From positions 1-64,000 of the forward strand of contig JALKBU010000128.1 in assembly GCA_023091735.1 (NCBI GenBank): a DNA stretch of 64,000 nt, written 5' to 3'. The notes beneath the pieces were generated by a model that saw nothing but the letters and a program-made list of their open reading frames with translations, did not search any database and was not told where the DNA came from. The position numbers and the translations under genes are program-made. This stretch comes from Trichomonas tenax. Lineage: Eukaryota > Parabasalia > Trichomonadida > Trichomonadidae. This document shows positions 1-10,545 of this stretch, piece after piece. The number at the start of each line of letters is the position of its first letter. Within the stretch, counting starts at the first letter, position 1.

Positions 1-77
1 TTCATATTTACCATGCAAGAAGGGATAATTTCGACCGAGTTTCTTGGTTTGGAGTGCAACAAAAACTTGCAATGAAC
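1..77. repeat. Dispersed repeat fragment, inverted partner at 17429-17515
   Basis: This stretch reads almost identically to the reverse complement of 17429-17515, apart from a short insertion of about 9-10 bases in the distant copy and a few substitutions. Both copies share the core AATTTCGACCGAGTTTCTTG. The frame may be a remnant of a coding repeat, but no family is recognised. It sits at the window edge, so its left end is not seen. Confidence 0.75.
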
Positions 78-129
78 TACGTTTATGGTCTTCATACTCA
101 GCGTGGAGTTTCAATCTATAAATGTCATT

Positions 130-268
130 ATTGTTTAGACTACAAAGATATTTATAACACTTTTTATAAAGGTGACAATTTGCCCACTCAAAAAAGTGAT
201 AGTTTATTTATGAAAAGTGACTTTAAGGTTCTCTGACACTTTGTGATGTTCACTTTTGTCCTAGACTC
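130..268. repeat. Dispersed repeat fragment, direct partner at 18014-18152
   Basis: About 138 bases match 18014-18152 in the same orientation with scattered differences. Both copies carry AAAGATATTTAT, then a run rich in AAAAGTGAC and TCACTTTT words, then GTTCACTTTTGTC and TAGACTC. Because the neighbouring block at 1-77 matches the other locus in inverted orientation, the two loci are rearranged relative to each other. Confidence 0.8.
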
Positions 269-1115
269 TTTTTATTTTTTATTTTCATAATTTTATGCCG
301 AAAAACAAAGAATAATCAGAAAACAATAAATAGGGAATAATATACTTTTCTTTGTGAATATATTGCTACAAAAAATAATATAATTTCTGGAATTTTTTGA
401 TGATATAAAAATTCGAAAACACGGAAAGTGAAAAAAGTAGTTGAACGGTTATATCCTAGTCAGTAAGGCATTAATTGAAAAAGCAGGAAAAGAATTTTTT
501 ATTCGAAATTAATTTTGAATAAATCGGAGTGAGCGGTAAAGCCAGTGGTATGTTACAAATATGATTTCCATTTCGCTTGTTGTTGGATTGAAATGTAGAG
601 TTCATATAAATTTCTTATAGGTAATGGAAACGAAAACGTAACACGAAAACTAGCGTGAGAAAATCTATGCAAAGCCAACAAACGCTTGCATTCAGGCTAC
701 ATATGCATATATTTGAATATAAAGACTTTTCCCGTATATGGAGAAATTATGAAATTTGGTAACACCCTAAAAGGCTCTTTTTTAAGCATTAGATGATTTT
801 CTCTTCATCTATGAGACCAACAACCACGCTTAACGATCATTTTGAAATCGTTTAATAAATTTATCATTTTATGCTAAAGAAGAAGCTTCTTGGATTAATT
901 ATCATATCTTTTGCAATGTTCATGTTAGACAAGAATAATATGGCAAAAGATTGTATACCATGTCTTTGTTAGTGAACGAAAACGTAACTTTCTTTATTCC
1001 CGTGAAAAAAATGCATATATTTGAATATAAAGACCATTTTAAGTTTTCCAACGAATAATGTTCTTCTAATATATTAAGAAAATAGTATTTATTTACATAC
1101 AAACATAATAAAATA
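269..1115. other. Gene-free AT-rich stretch with a local duplicated module
   Basis: I see no supportable gene here. The only structure is a 24-base direct repeat at 703-726 and 1011-1034, ATGCATATATTTGAATATAA followed by AGAC. In both places it is preceded by a GAACGAAAACGTAAC-like word or GGAAACGAAAACGTAAC (near 628 and 975), so a larger module was duplicated and has since diverged. Confidence 0.6.
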
Positions 1116-3353
1116 TTATTCTATAATTAATTTTCGTAGTTTTTCATTCATCATTTGGAGAATGATTTCTTTGGCCTCTTCATCTTCTATTGTTTCGAAG
1201 TTCTTCTTCAGCTCTTCAACATTATTTGTTTTCATAAATCTTCCAAGAACTTTCGTTATATTCGTTTGAACTTCTATTGGAAGCTTTTTTATTGAGTGTG
1301 CACTTACAGAAGCTCTCGTTACTTCTTTAGGAAAAATAATTTCACGTTGTGTTCTTGTGAATTGGTCCAAATATGGATCATTTGTGTTCACGATCTTCAT
1401 ATTTTCTTGAGCTTTCTTTCTCTCATCGTAAAATGTTGTTAATTTCTTTTCAATGTTTGTCCAATTATCCATTACGACAACACTCGGTTGGACCCATTTT
1501 GGAAGCATATTAACCATTCCATTATATCTATTATCAAGCAATATAACGCACGCCCAGTCATCTTTATGTCTAATTGCTCTTCCTATGGCTTGATTGACAA
1601 CTCTCATTGCACTGTCAATATACCATTTCATTCCACTTCCTTTTTGTTTCTTCTCATAGAACTGCTTCTTCAATGTGACCTTTGTATCTTTTGTATTTGG
1701 AAATGGTATTCCTACAACAACGACAGAACGAGCAAAATCATCACTGAAGTCAATGCCTTCACTCATTTTTCCTCGACAAACAGCAAACAAAGCTGAACCA
1801 TCTTCTTTCACAGCGCTTTCTTTAAACCGAGAAACAATGCTTGCGAAATCTCCAAAAGTTCTCGGTTCAACTAAAACTCTTTTCTTTGTTTCAATCAAAT
1901 GTGGATGAAACTCACTCAAAGCAGAAAAACTTGGAAAGAAAACTAAAGATCCATGCGGTGCAATATTAAAGAATTTTTGTAGTGATGTAACAAGTTCTGC
2001 TTTTTGTCTCTCATCGCCTCTGTTTGCGAAAGTAAATGTAAAATTAACTCCTGTTGGTCCTTCTCCACAGCAAATAACAATCAGTTGCTCTGGTTTCGCA
2101 ATATGAGGATTTTCAAGAATAAATGGAAAATCAACACCGAAAGAAGAAGCAAAAGTCTCAAGAGGTGCCAAAGTTCCACTTGTTAAGATTATCGTTCGTG
2201 GCTTAAGATTAACGATCTCATTAAATGCTTTAGCTGGAGTGAAGCAATACATATTGAGGCAAAAATCTGGTGTTAAAACAATGGTATAAAATTCATTAAC
2301 ATATTTTTCATCTCTGCGATTTTCTGGAAACAAAGCATGCAACAATTGAACTGCCAAATCTAAGGCGTCCTGTTCATATTGGGATAAACCATACATAACA
2401 GGATTGTCAATATAAGCATTCAGCAATCTTCTGAGTGGTCCAACTGTTCTAGAATCCAATTTGCATCGCTCAAATAAATCATAAAGAAACTTTGCATCTT
2501 TCAAAATATAATTCTGTCGAATTTCTTTTCTCAATATCTCTGTCTCGTTGCATATTAAATTCATAACTTCGATTGCTAATTCTAATGAAGTGAGTCCAAA
2601 TAGAACAACTTCGCCCACAAAACTTGGTTGTTGTTTTGTTAAAAAGTTCTTGATTGAATAAAATCTACTAAAAGGCATTGTTAGAGAAAAATAATCGCAA
2701 CATTGTTCAGGAAAGTTATGAGCTTCATCAAATATTAAAATGGATTGATTGAATACTGATAAAGGAAGAGAGTTTCTTGAGATTGGATCAGCGATATATG
2801 TATAAGGAGCCAAAATAAAGTCTGCAGTTTTAACATTTTGCTGCGATACAAAAAATGGACATGCAACTTCATTTCTGCAATAATCAACGAATGTATCAAG
2901 ATCAAACAATTGATGAAGAAGTTTTCTTGATACTTGATCTATTTTGGATTCATTATCATAAATGCATTGCTTTTTCTGTCTTAATTCTCGACATTTTCGC
3001 GATTGTGCTGAAGAATCCATTTTCTTTATATCATCATGTAAGCATAAATAAGTTCTGGCAGCGATGATGGATGTAGTTGGCTGAAAGACTGTTCGCTTGA
3101 GTTCTTTTATAACGTTTGATAATTGTGAATGAGTTCTTGAAGAATATATAACTTTGTTTCCTGCATTTCTATATCTTTTCCATGATAGAACGGAACATAA
3201 TAATGATAATGTTTTACCTGTTCCCGTTGGAGATTCTAAAATTGCATAATTTCCAGTATCACAAGCTTGAATGACTTTATTCATATAGGCCTCTTGGAGT
3301 GGATAAGGTTTAAATGGAAAAGATATAGGAACATCATGGAGGAATTCCCCCAT
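1116..3353 (-). CDS. RTEL1-like Rad3/XPD-family iron-sulfur DNA helicase
   Basis: A 745-residue superfamily 2 helicase of the Rad3/XPD/RTEL1/FANCJ group, which unwinds DNA 5'-3' in repair and telomere or recombination control. Walker A SPTGTGKT is at residues 41-48, RTHSQL (motif Ia) near 73-78 and DEAH at 209-212. C104, C121, C130 and C165 are placed as the four 4Fe-4S ligands. Motif V contains SEGIDFSDDFARS and motif VI is QAIGRAIRH. The wording SFPFKPY at the start, ILESPTGTGKT and RTHSQL fits RTEL1 better than XPD. Human RTEL1 is much longer, and this protein stops soon after the helicase core, so the harmonin-like and PCNA-binding C-terminus is absent. The start ATG at 3353 lies about 26 bases downstream of an AAAAAGTGACA word. 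XPD remains a less likely alternative. Confidence 0.9.
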   Translation of the reverse strand: MGEFLHDVPISFPFKPYPLQEAYMNKVIQACDTGNYAILESPTGTGKTLSLLCSVLSWKRYRNAGNKVIYSSRTHSQLSNVIKELKRTVFQPTTSIIAARTYLCLHDDIKKMDSSAQSRKCRELRQKKQCIYDNESKIDQVSRKLLHQLFDLDTFVDYCRNEVACPFFVSQQNVKTADFILAPYTYIADPISRNSLPLSVFNQSILIFDEAHNFPEQCCDYFSLTMPFSRFYSIKNFLTKQQPSFVGEVVLFGLTSLELAIEVMNLICNETEILRKEIRQNYILKDAKFLYDLFERCKLDSRTVGPLRRLLNAYIDNPVMYGLSQYEQDALDLAVQLLHALFPENRRDEKYVNEFYTIVLTPDFCLNMYCFTPAKAFNEIVNLKPRTIILTSGTLAPLETFASSFGVDFPFILENPHIAKPEQLIVICCGEGPTGVNFTFTFANRGDERQKAELVTSLQKFFNIAPHGSLVFFPSFSALSEFHPHLIETKKRVLVEPRTFGDFASIVSRFKESAVKEDGSALFAVCRGKMSEGIDFSDDFARSVVVVGIPFPNTKDTKVTLKKQFYEKKQKGSGMKWYIDSAMRVVNQAIGRAIRHKDDWACVILLDNRYNGMVNMLPKWVQPSVVVMDNWTNIEKKLTTFYDERKKAQENMKIVNTNDPYLDQFTRTQREIIFPKEVTRASVSAHSIKKLPIEVQTNITKVLGRFMKTNNVEELKKNFETIEDEEAKEIILQMMNEKLRKLIIE

Positions 3354-4936
3354 TTTTCCACTTTTCCTTATAAATTATGTCACTTTTTGGTAAACTCAAA
3401 AATATAGCATAACTTTTACTAAACGAAATAATAATGATATCAATTATACTACATATCTATGGCTATTCATGTACGGGAATTAAATTGTTTATCTTAGATT
3501 TTGTTTTTGAAAAGACAATGATTAAAATTGTTTCTAAATTTAAGATTAACTTTGAATATAGCGTTTTATCAATAGTTTCTATAACATTCATAAGAACAAT
3601 GGGATTCTTAAAGATTGATACAGATATTTTATATCATTAGTCGATTTCTTCTATTGATATTGAGCAAAAACATTTTCGCTTCTGATTGAGTTTATTTTGG
3701 AGATACTTTGGCTGCGAATTGAGGGTATGCTATAGGAGTTGAAAATGGTGTTGCCTGCTGAGATTGAACAGGTGTGTCTACAGGCTGCGTAAATTCAGTC
3801 TGGTGTTGGAAAAGGTAATAAATTGAATTAGTTCGAGATTTTGTTTCCACTGAAGTAGCTGTAAAGTTTCTGTATTGTCAAAAAATACTAATGATCCAAA
3901 GGGATGCTTAACTTCATCAATGTTTCCTGTATGGCTAACAATTTTCATTAAATCTTCTCTACGACAATCAATGTAATTCATTCTTTATAACCGATAATGA
4001 GACACCTAAATTAGTGCTTTGCTATAATCATGTTTCATTTTCGAGTAAAGATTCGCCATTTATAAATTTTATCATTTTTCCCATTAATCGAAGAAGATTT
4101 ATGTATTGCAAGTTTTGAATGAAAATGATAGAACTCGGCCATTTTTCAATTATAATGCCAGACTAAGATTGAAGGGAATATTTTCTATAGTAATAACCAA
4201 TAATAATTCATTATAAGAGCGGTGAACTGAGAAACAGATGGAGATTTTAAGAAAAGTGACATTTTATAATCTCTCGATAATTGTTTCTTACAATATAAAA
4301 TTACAAGGTTATAAATTTACAAAAGTCTTTATTAAATGCCACATGAATAATGAACATCGATAAACTGTGTTCAATTGAATGAAATATATTAATTGGGCCC
4401 AGCAATGAGATTTTAACTGTGTTTGACCAAAACCTTAGAAAATTAATGAAAGAATTTTGCTAATTAACTACGCCGAAAATCTTAATATAAAATTGGTCTA
4501 CTAGCATAGTTATGTATGTTTTAAAATTCCAATCTTCAAAATTCGATGTTCGTCGTCAACAAATCAAGTTTTTCAGTGAAAAATTTGAACTAAAGAGTTG
4601 TAATATATTAGGTTCTATTACAAATACTGTTGTGATATGGAAAATCGCTGTTAAAAAGAAAGATATTGTTGATTTCTCAAAGATCAAATATCAAATGCAT
4701 AATTTTATTTTTATTAATGTTAAACCACCCATACATATAATAGATATTGACTTTTAAATTTTTAGCTTCCAGCACTCAGAAAAATAAAAAAAACTATTTC
4801 AAAAGTTAAATGTTATAAATATTTCAAGCAGCTTAAAATCTCTGATTCGAAGCGTTTAATTTAATTATAACAAAAGTCCAAAAATCAATTCAAACTCTCA
4901 AAACAATTTCATAGTTTTATACTCACTTGCAACAGA
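3354..4936. other. Intergenic, no convincing gene
   Basis: Apart from the promoter-like motif next to the helicase gene, I see only short open stretches. One on the minus strand (3778-3981, 67 codons) contains GSLVFF followed by a helical-looking tail, and one on the plus strand (4512-4757, 81 codons) begins with an ATG. Neither matches a family I recognise, and both are within chance length for this base composition. Confidence 0.4.
3379..3389 (-). promoter_or_regulatory. AAAAAGTGACA motif upstream of the helicase gene
   Basis: On the minus strand the word AAAAAGTGACA lies about 26 bases before the ATG at 3353. The same word, or AAAAAGTGCCA, is found 12-30 bases before several other start codons in this window, so it is a candidate core-promoter element. 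Its role is inferred only from position and recurrence. Confidence 0.4.
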
Positions 4937-5880
4937 ATGTCCTGTGAAAAGATTGAAGAAAACGCACAGATAGGGAAGTACATCTTCCACAGGGAATTAG
5001 GATCTGGTGGCTTTGCAACTATATTCCTTGCAACACACGCCACAACTAACGAACAATATGCAATTAAAGTCATTAGCCGCAAGTAAATGATAGACAATGA
5101 CTTATTCCAATATCTTGAGAATGAGCTGAGAGTAATTTCACGCTTGAATCACCCAAACATCATCAAATTATATGATATAATTTATACTGAAGAATACATT
5201 ATGATTGTTATGGAATATCTTGGCCGCGGAGACCTCCAAATGTTCATCGACAACAAGTTTTATTTCAGGGGCTCTGAGTTGATCAGAATAGCTGTTGAGT
5301 TACTTGATGCTATAAACTATCTCCACACAAGAGAAATCGGTCATAGAGACATCAAACCATCCAATATCAGACTTCAAGGGCCATAAAGAGACATGTTCCG
5401 CAGATTGTTTTGACACTCGAAGCATTCTCTCTGCAGAAGCCGAAATCAATCAGCTTTGGATGGAAGTGTTCATCGAACATAATATTAGATGGTTTGATGT
5501 CTCTATGGCTACAAGGCAGCCGCCGTTTGATTACAAAAGCGAAGCAAAATTCTTGAATGATGTTAGGAGTAAAAACTTGACATTCAACATTAGAGTTGAC
5601 GGAGTCCTTGGATACATCAATAAGAACTGTCTGAAGTTCGATCCGAGTGACAGAAATTCGGCTGAAGATATCCTCGAATACATCCTTCCAAAACTCGAAG
5701 AAAAATTCCAATCTCCACTCGCGATGGCAAAGGGTGTCAATTGATACAATATTTTCGCTGTCTTCCCAAGGAAGCAGATTGTTCAGAACTCATCAGTCAT
5801 TGTCAAGGCAAGATTGAACCATGACATAACGTTCTTGAATCAAAAACTTATCAGAAGAAGACAGATCAAAAGTCTTGAAT
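4937..5880 (+). pseudogene. Ser/Thr protein kinase pseudogene with an internal inversion
   Basis: Residual coding for a CAMK/AMPK-type kinase. The start ATG at 4937 follows TCACTTG, an Inr-like sequence. The glycine loop GSGGFATIFL and AIKV lysine are present, then TAA at 5084-5086 interrupts the frame. Coding resumes through LNHPNIIKLYD and HRDIKPSNI. From there the plus strand becomes nonsense, while the minus strand of 5387-5507 encodes HRDIKPSNIMF, KLIDFGF and GTCLFMALEV, which are subdomains VIb-VIII. Plus-strand coding resumes at about 5508 with ATRQPPFDY and continues past a TGA at about 5742 to a TAA at 5880. About 20-25 residues expected between the activation loop and ATRQPPF are missing. 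The combination of nonsense codons, inversion and deletion makes this a clear pseudogene. Confidence 0.9.
5342..5507. repeat. Inverted segment bounded by 26-bp inverted repeats
   Basis: 5342-5367 and 5482-5507 are inverted copies of one 26-base sequence with a single mismatch; the core is CATAGAGACATCAAACCATC. This sequence encodes the catalytic-loop HRDIKPSN in both copies. The DNA between and including the right copy is flipped relative to the rest of the kinase pseudogene. Confidence 0.9.
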
Positions 5881-7445
5881 AAAAGAATGAATTGTTTGTT
5901 GATTTTGTTTAAAAAGCACTTTCTATCTATCTAATTATTATTTATTTTTGATTCTGAAATAATGAATTCTTGTTTTTAGGTGTAATTTTGACGATTAATT
6001 GCAATTTATCATTTTGGTGATTTAGATGAATGCATATAATGCAATTTGGAATCTATTGAGTTTTTCATCAAGTGAATTGAGGATTAAATTGAAAATATCA
6101 ATATCAATATTAAATTGAAAATATAAAAGGCTTTAAAAAGAGTATATCACAGTGGCATATCACTGAGCACATCTTTGTGATGGTTTCTGTGACCTAAAAC
6201 TTAAATGTTTAGAGTAAAAAACATTGGAATACCAATTAGAAATGAAATATATGTGAATATTCTTGTCAAATCGAAAATACTCTGTTTTTCAAGTTCCCCT
6301 AATAGTGCATTTGGAATATCGTGAAATTTCGACAATTTTTCATTTCAAAGTCAAATTTCCATGAAATATTTATGTCTAAATAGATAATAAATGGCATTAC
6401 ATGATATAATTAGTTCTTTAATTGTATTTCTTCATTGGAAATTAAACTGTTAATTAAATTTTTATAGAGTTTGAAGATGATCTTTGGCATCGAAAAAATG
6501 AAAATTTACATGTCAATAATATTATTTACGTAGCAAAATTGTTTTTACTTGTCAAGATTTTCACAAATCTTCAAGAATTAATTTGTTAATTTGATCATTG
6601 ATTCATCTGTCTTAAGTATACCTGTCAAATCTGCGGTATTGAATACTTTGCGCATTTTTGTGCAAATTTTGGGAATGCGAAAAGCAAAAAACCGTTTAGA
6701 AGAATCTTAAACAGAGTAAAAATTCACTCATTTTTTTGCATTTTTTGATGTTTTTCACAAAAAAGTTCTGTAAAATCCCATGGTTTATTAATAAGATATG
6801 AAGGATATTAGTAAACCTTTAAAAATACAGCAAAATCTCTGCTAATATAGGTTTGACCAAAAGGGGCGTTACTTTTTATTGCGCAATATTGTAAGATTTT
6901 AAAATAAAATTTGTAAGTTTTTAAAGTAAAAATAAAGTTTTAATAAATTTCGATAATTTTCTACTGTAAAAAGAAAGAATTATGCGTCACATGACTCTAA
7001 TCACCTAATAGATCCCATGTAAGAGAGTAAAGAATGGATTTAGTCGCATTTGAAGGAAAATATTACTGATGATATTGAAATGATGGTGAAATGGTGCAGG
7101 ATGATTGCAGTGAGAACACTTTAACACTCTGCTCCTTTTGGCCTGTTAACATGCCATTCGATAAAGCTCAGAGTTTTGCGCAGCAATATTACACATTTTG
7201 TTATTTTTTTATGCGGATTTGACAGCTATAGTCTTAAGATATGAATATCCAGAATTTTGAATCCAAATGGATCATAAGGAAAAAATCAAATAAAAAACAA
7301 AATGTATGTGTATGGTCTCTGTGAATGAATCTCTGAGTTATATTTCAACTGAAACGAACTTCTGGGATTGTTTGTTGAACAATATCTAATATGAGATTAA
7401 ATTAAAGAATGTAAAATTTAAACAAACAAAATAAACAAAAATGAG
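5881..7445. other. Intergenic, 1.6 kb without a gene
   Basis: This is AT-rich sequence with dense stops in all frames. I see no conserved protein fragment, RNA gene or long repeat. One copy of the recurrent TTTACATGTCA word occurs near 6507. Confidence 0.5.
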
Positions 7446-8480
7446 CTATTCTTTGTCAACTGGGAAATTTTGGACTGTGGCTAAGAGCTTCTCAACTGAT
7501 TCAATTTCTTCATCGAGATTCGAATATTGATCTAATCTTTCGAAAGTAATAGTCTTTCCATCAATGATTGTATACTTTATAGTACCTTTTTCCATCAACT
7601 TCGACATCTGGCCTAATAATTTTGTTTCATCGAAACAAGCACAGAGATCTTTGAGCTTTGACATAGACATCTGTGATATAGTTCTTGCACGGAAGATTAT
7701 ATTTCGATTTAATCTTTCTTCTTTAATTTCATTCCAAAAATGAATATAAATTTGATAATTTTCAAATCTTCCTTGATCTAATTCTTTTCTTCCTTCCCAT
7801 ATTGACATACATATTGGATCTAACTCTGCTTTCGGAGGAAGCACACCTAAAAATTGCTTTTTTGTATTATGATTCAAAAAGCAAACTAATGAAAGTGCTT
7901 TCACTGCTCCTTGAATCATATCATTCTGGCATGGTATATGTAAGCAGTGTAATAGTAATTTGAAAGCTTCATCAAGCTTAAATAATAATAGATGATTAAT
8001 TCCTGCATAATATAACGAAAATGCGTATGTTCTGCGATGTACGATTGGTGGAGGAATGATTGGTACTGGCTTTTTAGACATTGCTGCTAAATATAAATAT
8101 GGAGGTAAAAATATCAAAGGATCCGCTTCGTTAAATGTTTTCATTATCTCTAAACATTCATCTTCGTGCTTTGATAAAAATGATGCTCGTGCGAATATCA
8201 TCATAAGTCCGGTTTGAAATTTTGGTTCTAAATCGCTTAATATTTTGAGTGTTTTCTTGCATATTATGAATATCTGTTCAGGATCATAATGTGTGGGAAT
8301 AGTAAAAGCGAGTGCTGTGTATTGAACAGGCGTGAATTGCATTTGACAGAAACCAGCGACGTTATTTGGCGAAAATTGCTTTCTGAGGTCATTGGTCCAC
8401 TCTGTGATCTTAGGAATGTCGTGGACCGTCCTCACAGAGGCGATTGTCTGTGGAATACTTCGTAAAACACGCGATGTCAT
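7446..8480 (-). CDS. CSN3-like COP9 signalosome subunit (PCI domain)
   Basis: An all-helical protein of 344 residues if it starts at the ATG at 8480; an upstream in-frame ATG at 8522 would give 358. The middle (FSLYYAGINHLLLFKLDEAFKLL) resembles the TPR-like repeat of COP9 signalosome subunit 3 in which YYYGGMIYTGLKNFERAL occurs. The C-terminal third looks like the winged-helix half of a PCI domain, with helices leading to ISQMSMSKLKDL, then LMEKGTIKYTIIDG and a helical tail. CSN3 is part of the complex that removes Nedd8 from cullins. I prefer the ATG at 8480 because AAAAAAAGTGCCAAAA, the promoter-like word, lies just upstream and would otherwise be coding. The alternative is another PCI subunit, from the proteasome lid or eIF3. 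Confidence 0.6.
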   Translation of the reverse strand: MTSRVLRSIPQTIASVRTVHDIPKITEWTNDLRKQFSPNNVAGFCQMQFTPVQYTALAFTIPTHYDPEQIFIICKKTLKILSDLEPKFQTGLMMIFARASFLSKHEDECLEIMKTFNEADPLIFLPPYLYLAAMSKKPVPIIPPPIVHRRTYAFSLYYAGINHLLLFKLDEAFKLLLHCLHIPCQNDMIQGAVKALSLVCFLNHNTKKQFLGVLPPKAELDPICMSIWEGRKELDQGRFENYQIYIHFWNEIKEERLNRNIIFRARTISQMSMSKLKDLCACFDETKLLGQMSKLMEKGTIKYTIIDGKTITFERLDQYSNLDEEIESVEKLLATVQNFPVDKE

Positions 8481-8490
8481 ATTTTTGATT

Positions 8491-8504
8491 TTGGCACTTT
8501 TTTT
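8491..8504 (-). promoter_or_regulatory. AAAAAAAGTGCCAA motif upstream of the CSN3-like gene
   Basis: This minus-strand word sits about 11 bases before the ATG at 8480. It matches the word before the coiled-coil gene at 25917-25930, and both differ from the helicase and Tubby copies only by A/C at one position. This supports the downstream ATG as the true start. Confidence 0.35.
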
Positions 8505-8624
8505 GCTAAATATTTTTTCCATCACAAAATTTGAAATAGAGAAATGCAATAGAAGCTTAAAAATTCAGCTCAATCATCCTCTCATAGATATCATTCATTA
8601 GGAAACATTAATTTTTGCTTTGCA

Positions 8625-8906
8625 TTGTTAGATGAAATCAAAGAAATTTTCATCTTCGAGCATAACAATTTAGTTTATATTTTTCAATCCTTTCATAAAT
8701 GTGTTGAATTCGCATTTGAGCAACAGAAAACATTATTTTTCCACTCTCAATTCATATACCCAGTTTTGCCATTAAAATGTTTAATTTTGAGAGGAAAACA
8801 TTTCATTTATAAAATATTGGAAGATTGTGTGTCTATCCTTGTAGATTCACCTACATTCGATGCTTCAATCATTGCAAGCAAACATGGCTATATAATTAAT
8901 GAATAG
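8625..8906 (+). other. Open reading stretch without an ATG, possible gene remnant
   Basis: A plus-strand frame stays open for about 120 codons to the stop at 8906, but no in-frame ATG is present near its beginning. The deduced sequence looks protein-like (KCVEFAFEQQ, KILEDCVSILVD, IIASKHGYIINE) and ends in a manner loosely reminiscent of ankyrin-type repeats. I do not recognise the family. It may be the tail of a decayed gene. Confidence 0.25.
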
Positions 8907-9447
8907 CAAGTTTTGATTAAGTTTTTCAAATGAATTTTAGTACGAGCAGTGACAAAACTGGGTAATATTGATTTTTGTATCATTGTTGTTTTATTCTATA
9001 GCAAAAAGAAATATGGAACACAAACCATGAAGCAACAATAAGGCAAACATTGCGGCATATATCACTGTTAAATTATCTTAATTCTCTGAGGCATTGCTGT
9101 AGAAAACATATATATTTTTCAAAGCAGCAAAGAAAGTACTGTGTAAATTCACATTCTTCCATGTTTCTGTTTTGCATATAATTGCAGCAAGGTCTTGCCT
9201 ATATTGTTATGAGAAATTGGTTATAGGTTCCTTATAGTATAGTGTTTCTAAATATCCAAAAAAATTTGTATTTTTCATTCAAATTTTTCGCTTTCGTACC
9301 TCTGTTTTAACGTATATCTCTGGAGAAATCATTTGTGAATGATATGCATCAATTGATGTAAGAACTGAAAATGAGAAAAAGGAAAATTATGGGAAATAAT
9401 AAATGTATTTACTTAAAAATTTGTACTTTTATACAAAATATCGGGCT
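8907..9447. other. Intergenic, nothing recognised
   Basis: AT-rich spacer between the reading stretch ending at 8906 and the stop codon of the minus-strand beta-helix gene. I found no repeat partner or motif cluster. Confidence 0.4.
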
Positions 9448-10545
9448 TTAGTTAATAATTTCTTCGAGAGGATCATCTGGATTGCTGAAGTCCATGAAGA
9501 AGTTACCGTGGGCATCATCAAACTGATGGTTCTGGTATGTGTCGCAAGGATAGTAAAGATCAGGCTCGTTGAGAGGCTCGTGAGCGCGAATGCAAGCTTC
9601 AGCATCGCCGCCGAACTTGTTATTGCTCATCTTGACTTCTTCACCGAAGTTGAAAACTGTCTGCTGTTTATCATTTTGTGCTGAGAAGACGTTGTCGTGA
9701 ACTGTCAAGAAAGAAAGATATCCATAGATTGCAGAACCGTTCTTTGCCTGTGTATTGAGGAAGCAAGAGTTGGAAATCTCACTTTCGTAGACTTCTCTAG
9801 AATCTCTAATATAAATAGAGCCACCGTATAATTGGGCTCTTGTGTTGATGAATTTGCACTTGTCAACGTAGAGTGTGGACTTAGATGCGTAGATTGAGCC
9901 ACCACGCTGGCCGACAGTGTCTTTGAAGACGCAATTTCTGAACATCAAATCGCAACCGAATCCGAAAATTGAAGATGTGTTTTCGAAGTGGCAATCAATG
10001 AACTCGACTTGTGTTTCTGAGAGTGCCTTGAATGGTTTTCCTTTGATATTCTTGAAAACGCAGTTAATAAATACCCAAACACCGCCAGAGCATGAGAAAA
10101 GATCAGCATCGGAGTCCTCGAATGTGCAGTCCTGGAAAATCATCATTGGGTAGACAGACCAAGTGTGCTGACGGCTCATAATCAATTTATGGAAATTGCG
10201 GAATGTGAAACCAACCATTTTACACCATGTAAAACGTCTCTGGTTCTCAAGGTAATACATAACACCGCCTGTTAAGAAGCTTCCGTCGATTACTGTTCCT
10301 TCTGGTCTTCCGACGAGAGTGACATTTGATTGTGCTGCGTTTTCGATTAAATCGGAAAATTCGGACGGATAAGAAGGAGGATAAACAACTTTATCTTTGA
10401 GGTGAATAACATCGGCGCATCTTAAAGTGAGCATTGCCTCGTTGAAAGAGCACTCTGTATTGAAGCAGTCACCTGTGCCCTGCTGAGAGGCGTAGAGATT
10501 GGTCGAATCTCTGCATTTGATATGAAACAAGAATAAGGAAATCAT
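9448..10545 (-). CDS. Pmp-like right-handed beta-helix protein
   Basis: A protein of about 365 residues if it begins at the ATG at 10545, where a short hydrophobic leader (MISLFLFHIKC) follows. A further upstream ATG at 10641 would add 32 basic residues and bury the leader. The body is built of short beta rungs with the trichomonad/chlamydial Pmp signature: repeated FxNCxF and CxFKNT-type turns (FINCVFKN, FIDCHFEN, FRNCVFKD, CKFINT) alternating with GGSIY motifs (GGSIYAS, GGSIYIR, GSAIYG). This is the fold of polymorphic outer-membrane-like proteins, one of the expanded surface families of trichomonads. There is no obvious C-terminal membrane segment, so it may be secreted or peripheral. Function is unknown beyond a probable surface or secreted role. 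Confidence 0.7.
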   Translation of the reverse strand: MISLFLFHIKCRDSTNLYASQQGTGDCFNTECSFNEAMLTLRCADVIHLKDKVVYPPSYPSEFSDLIENAAQSNVTLVGRPEGTVIDGSFLTGGVMYYLENQRRFTWCKMVGFTFRNFHKLIMSRQHTWSVYPMMIFQDCTFEDSDADLFSCSGGVWVFINCVFKNIKGKPFKALSETQVEFIDCHFENTSSIFGFGCDLMFRNCVFKDTVGQRGGSIYASKSTLYVDKCKFINTRAQLYGGSIYIRDSREVYESEISNSCFLNTQAKNGSAIYGYLSFLTVHDNVFSAQNDKQQTVFNFGEEVKMSNNKFGGDAEACIRAHEPLNEPDLYYPCDTYQNHQFDDAHGNFFMDFSNPDDPLEEIIN

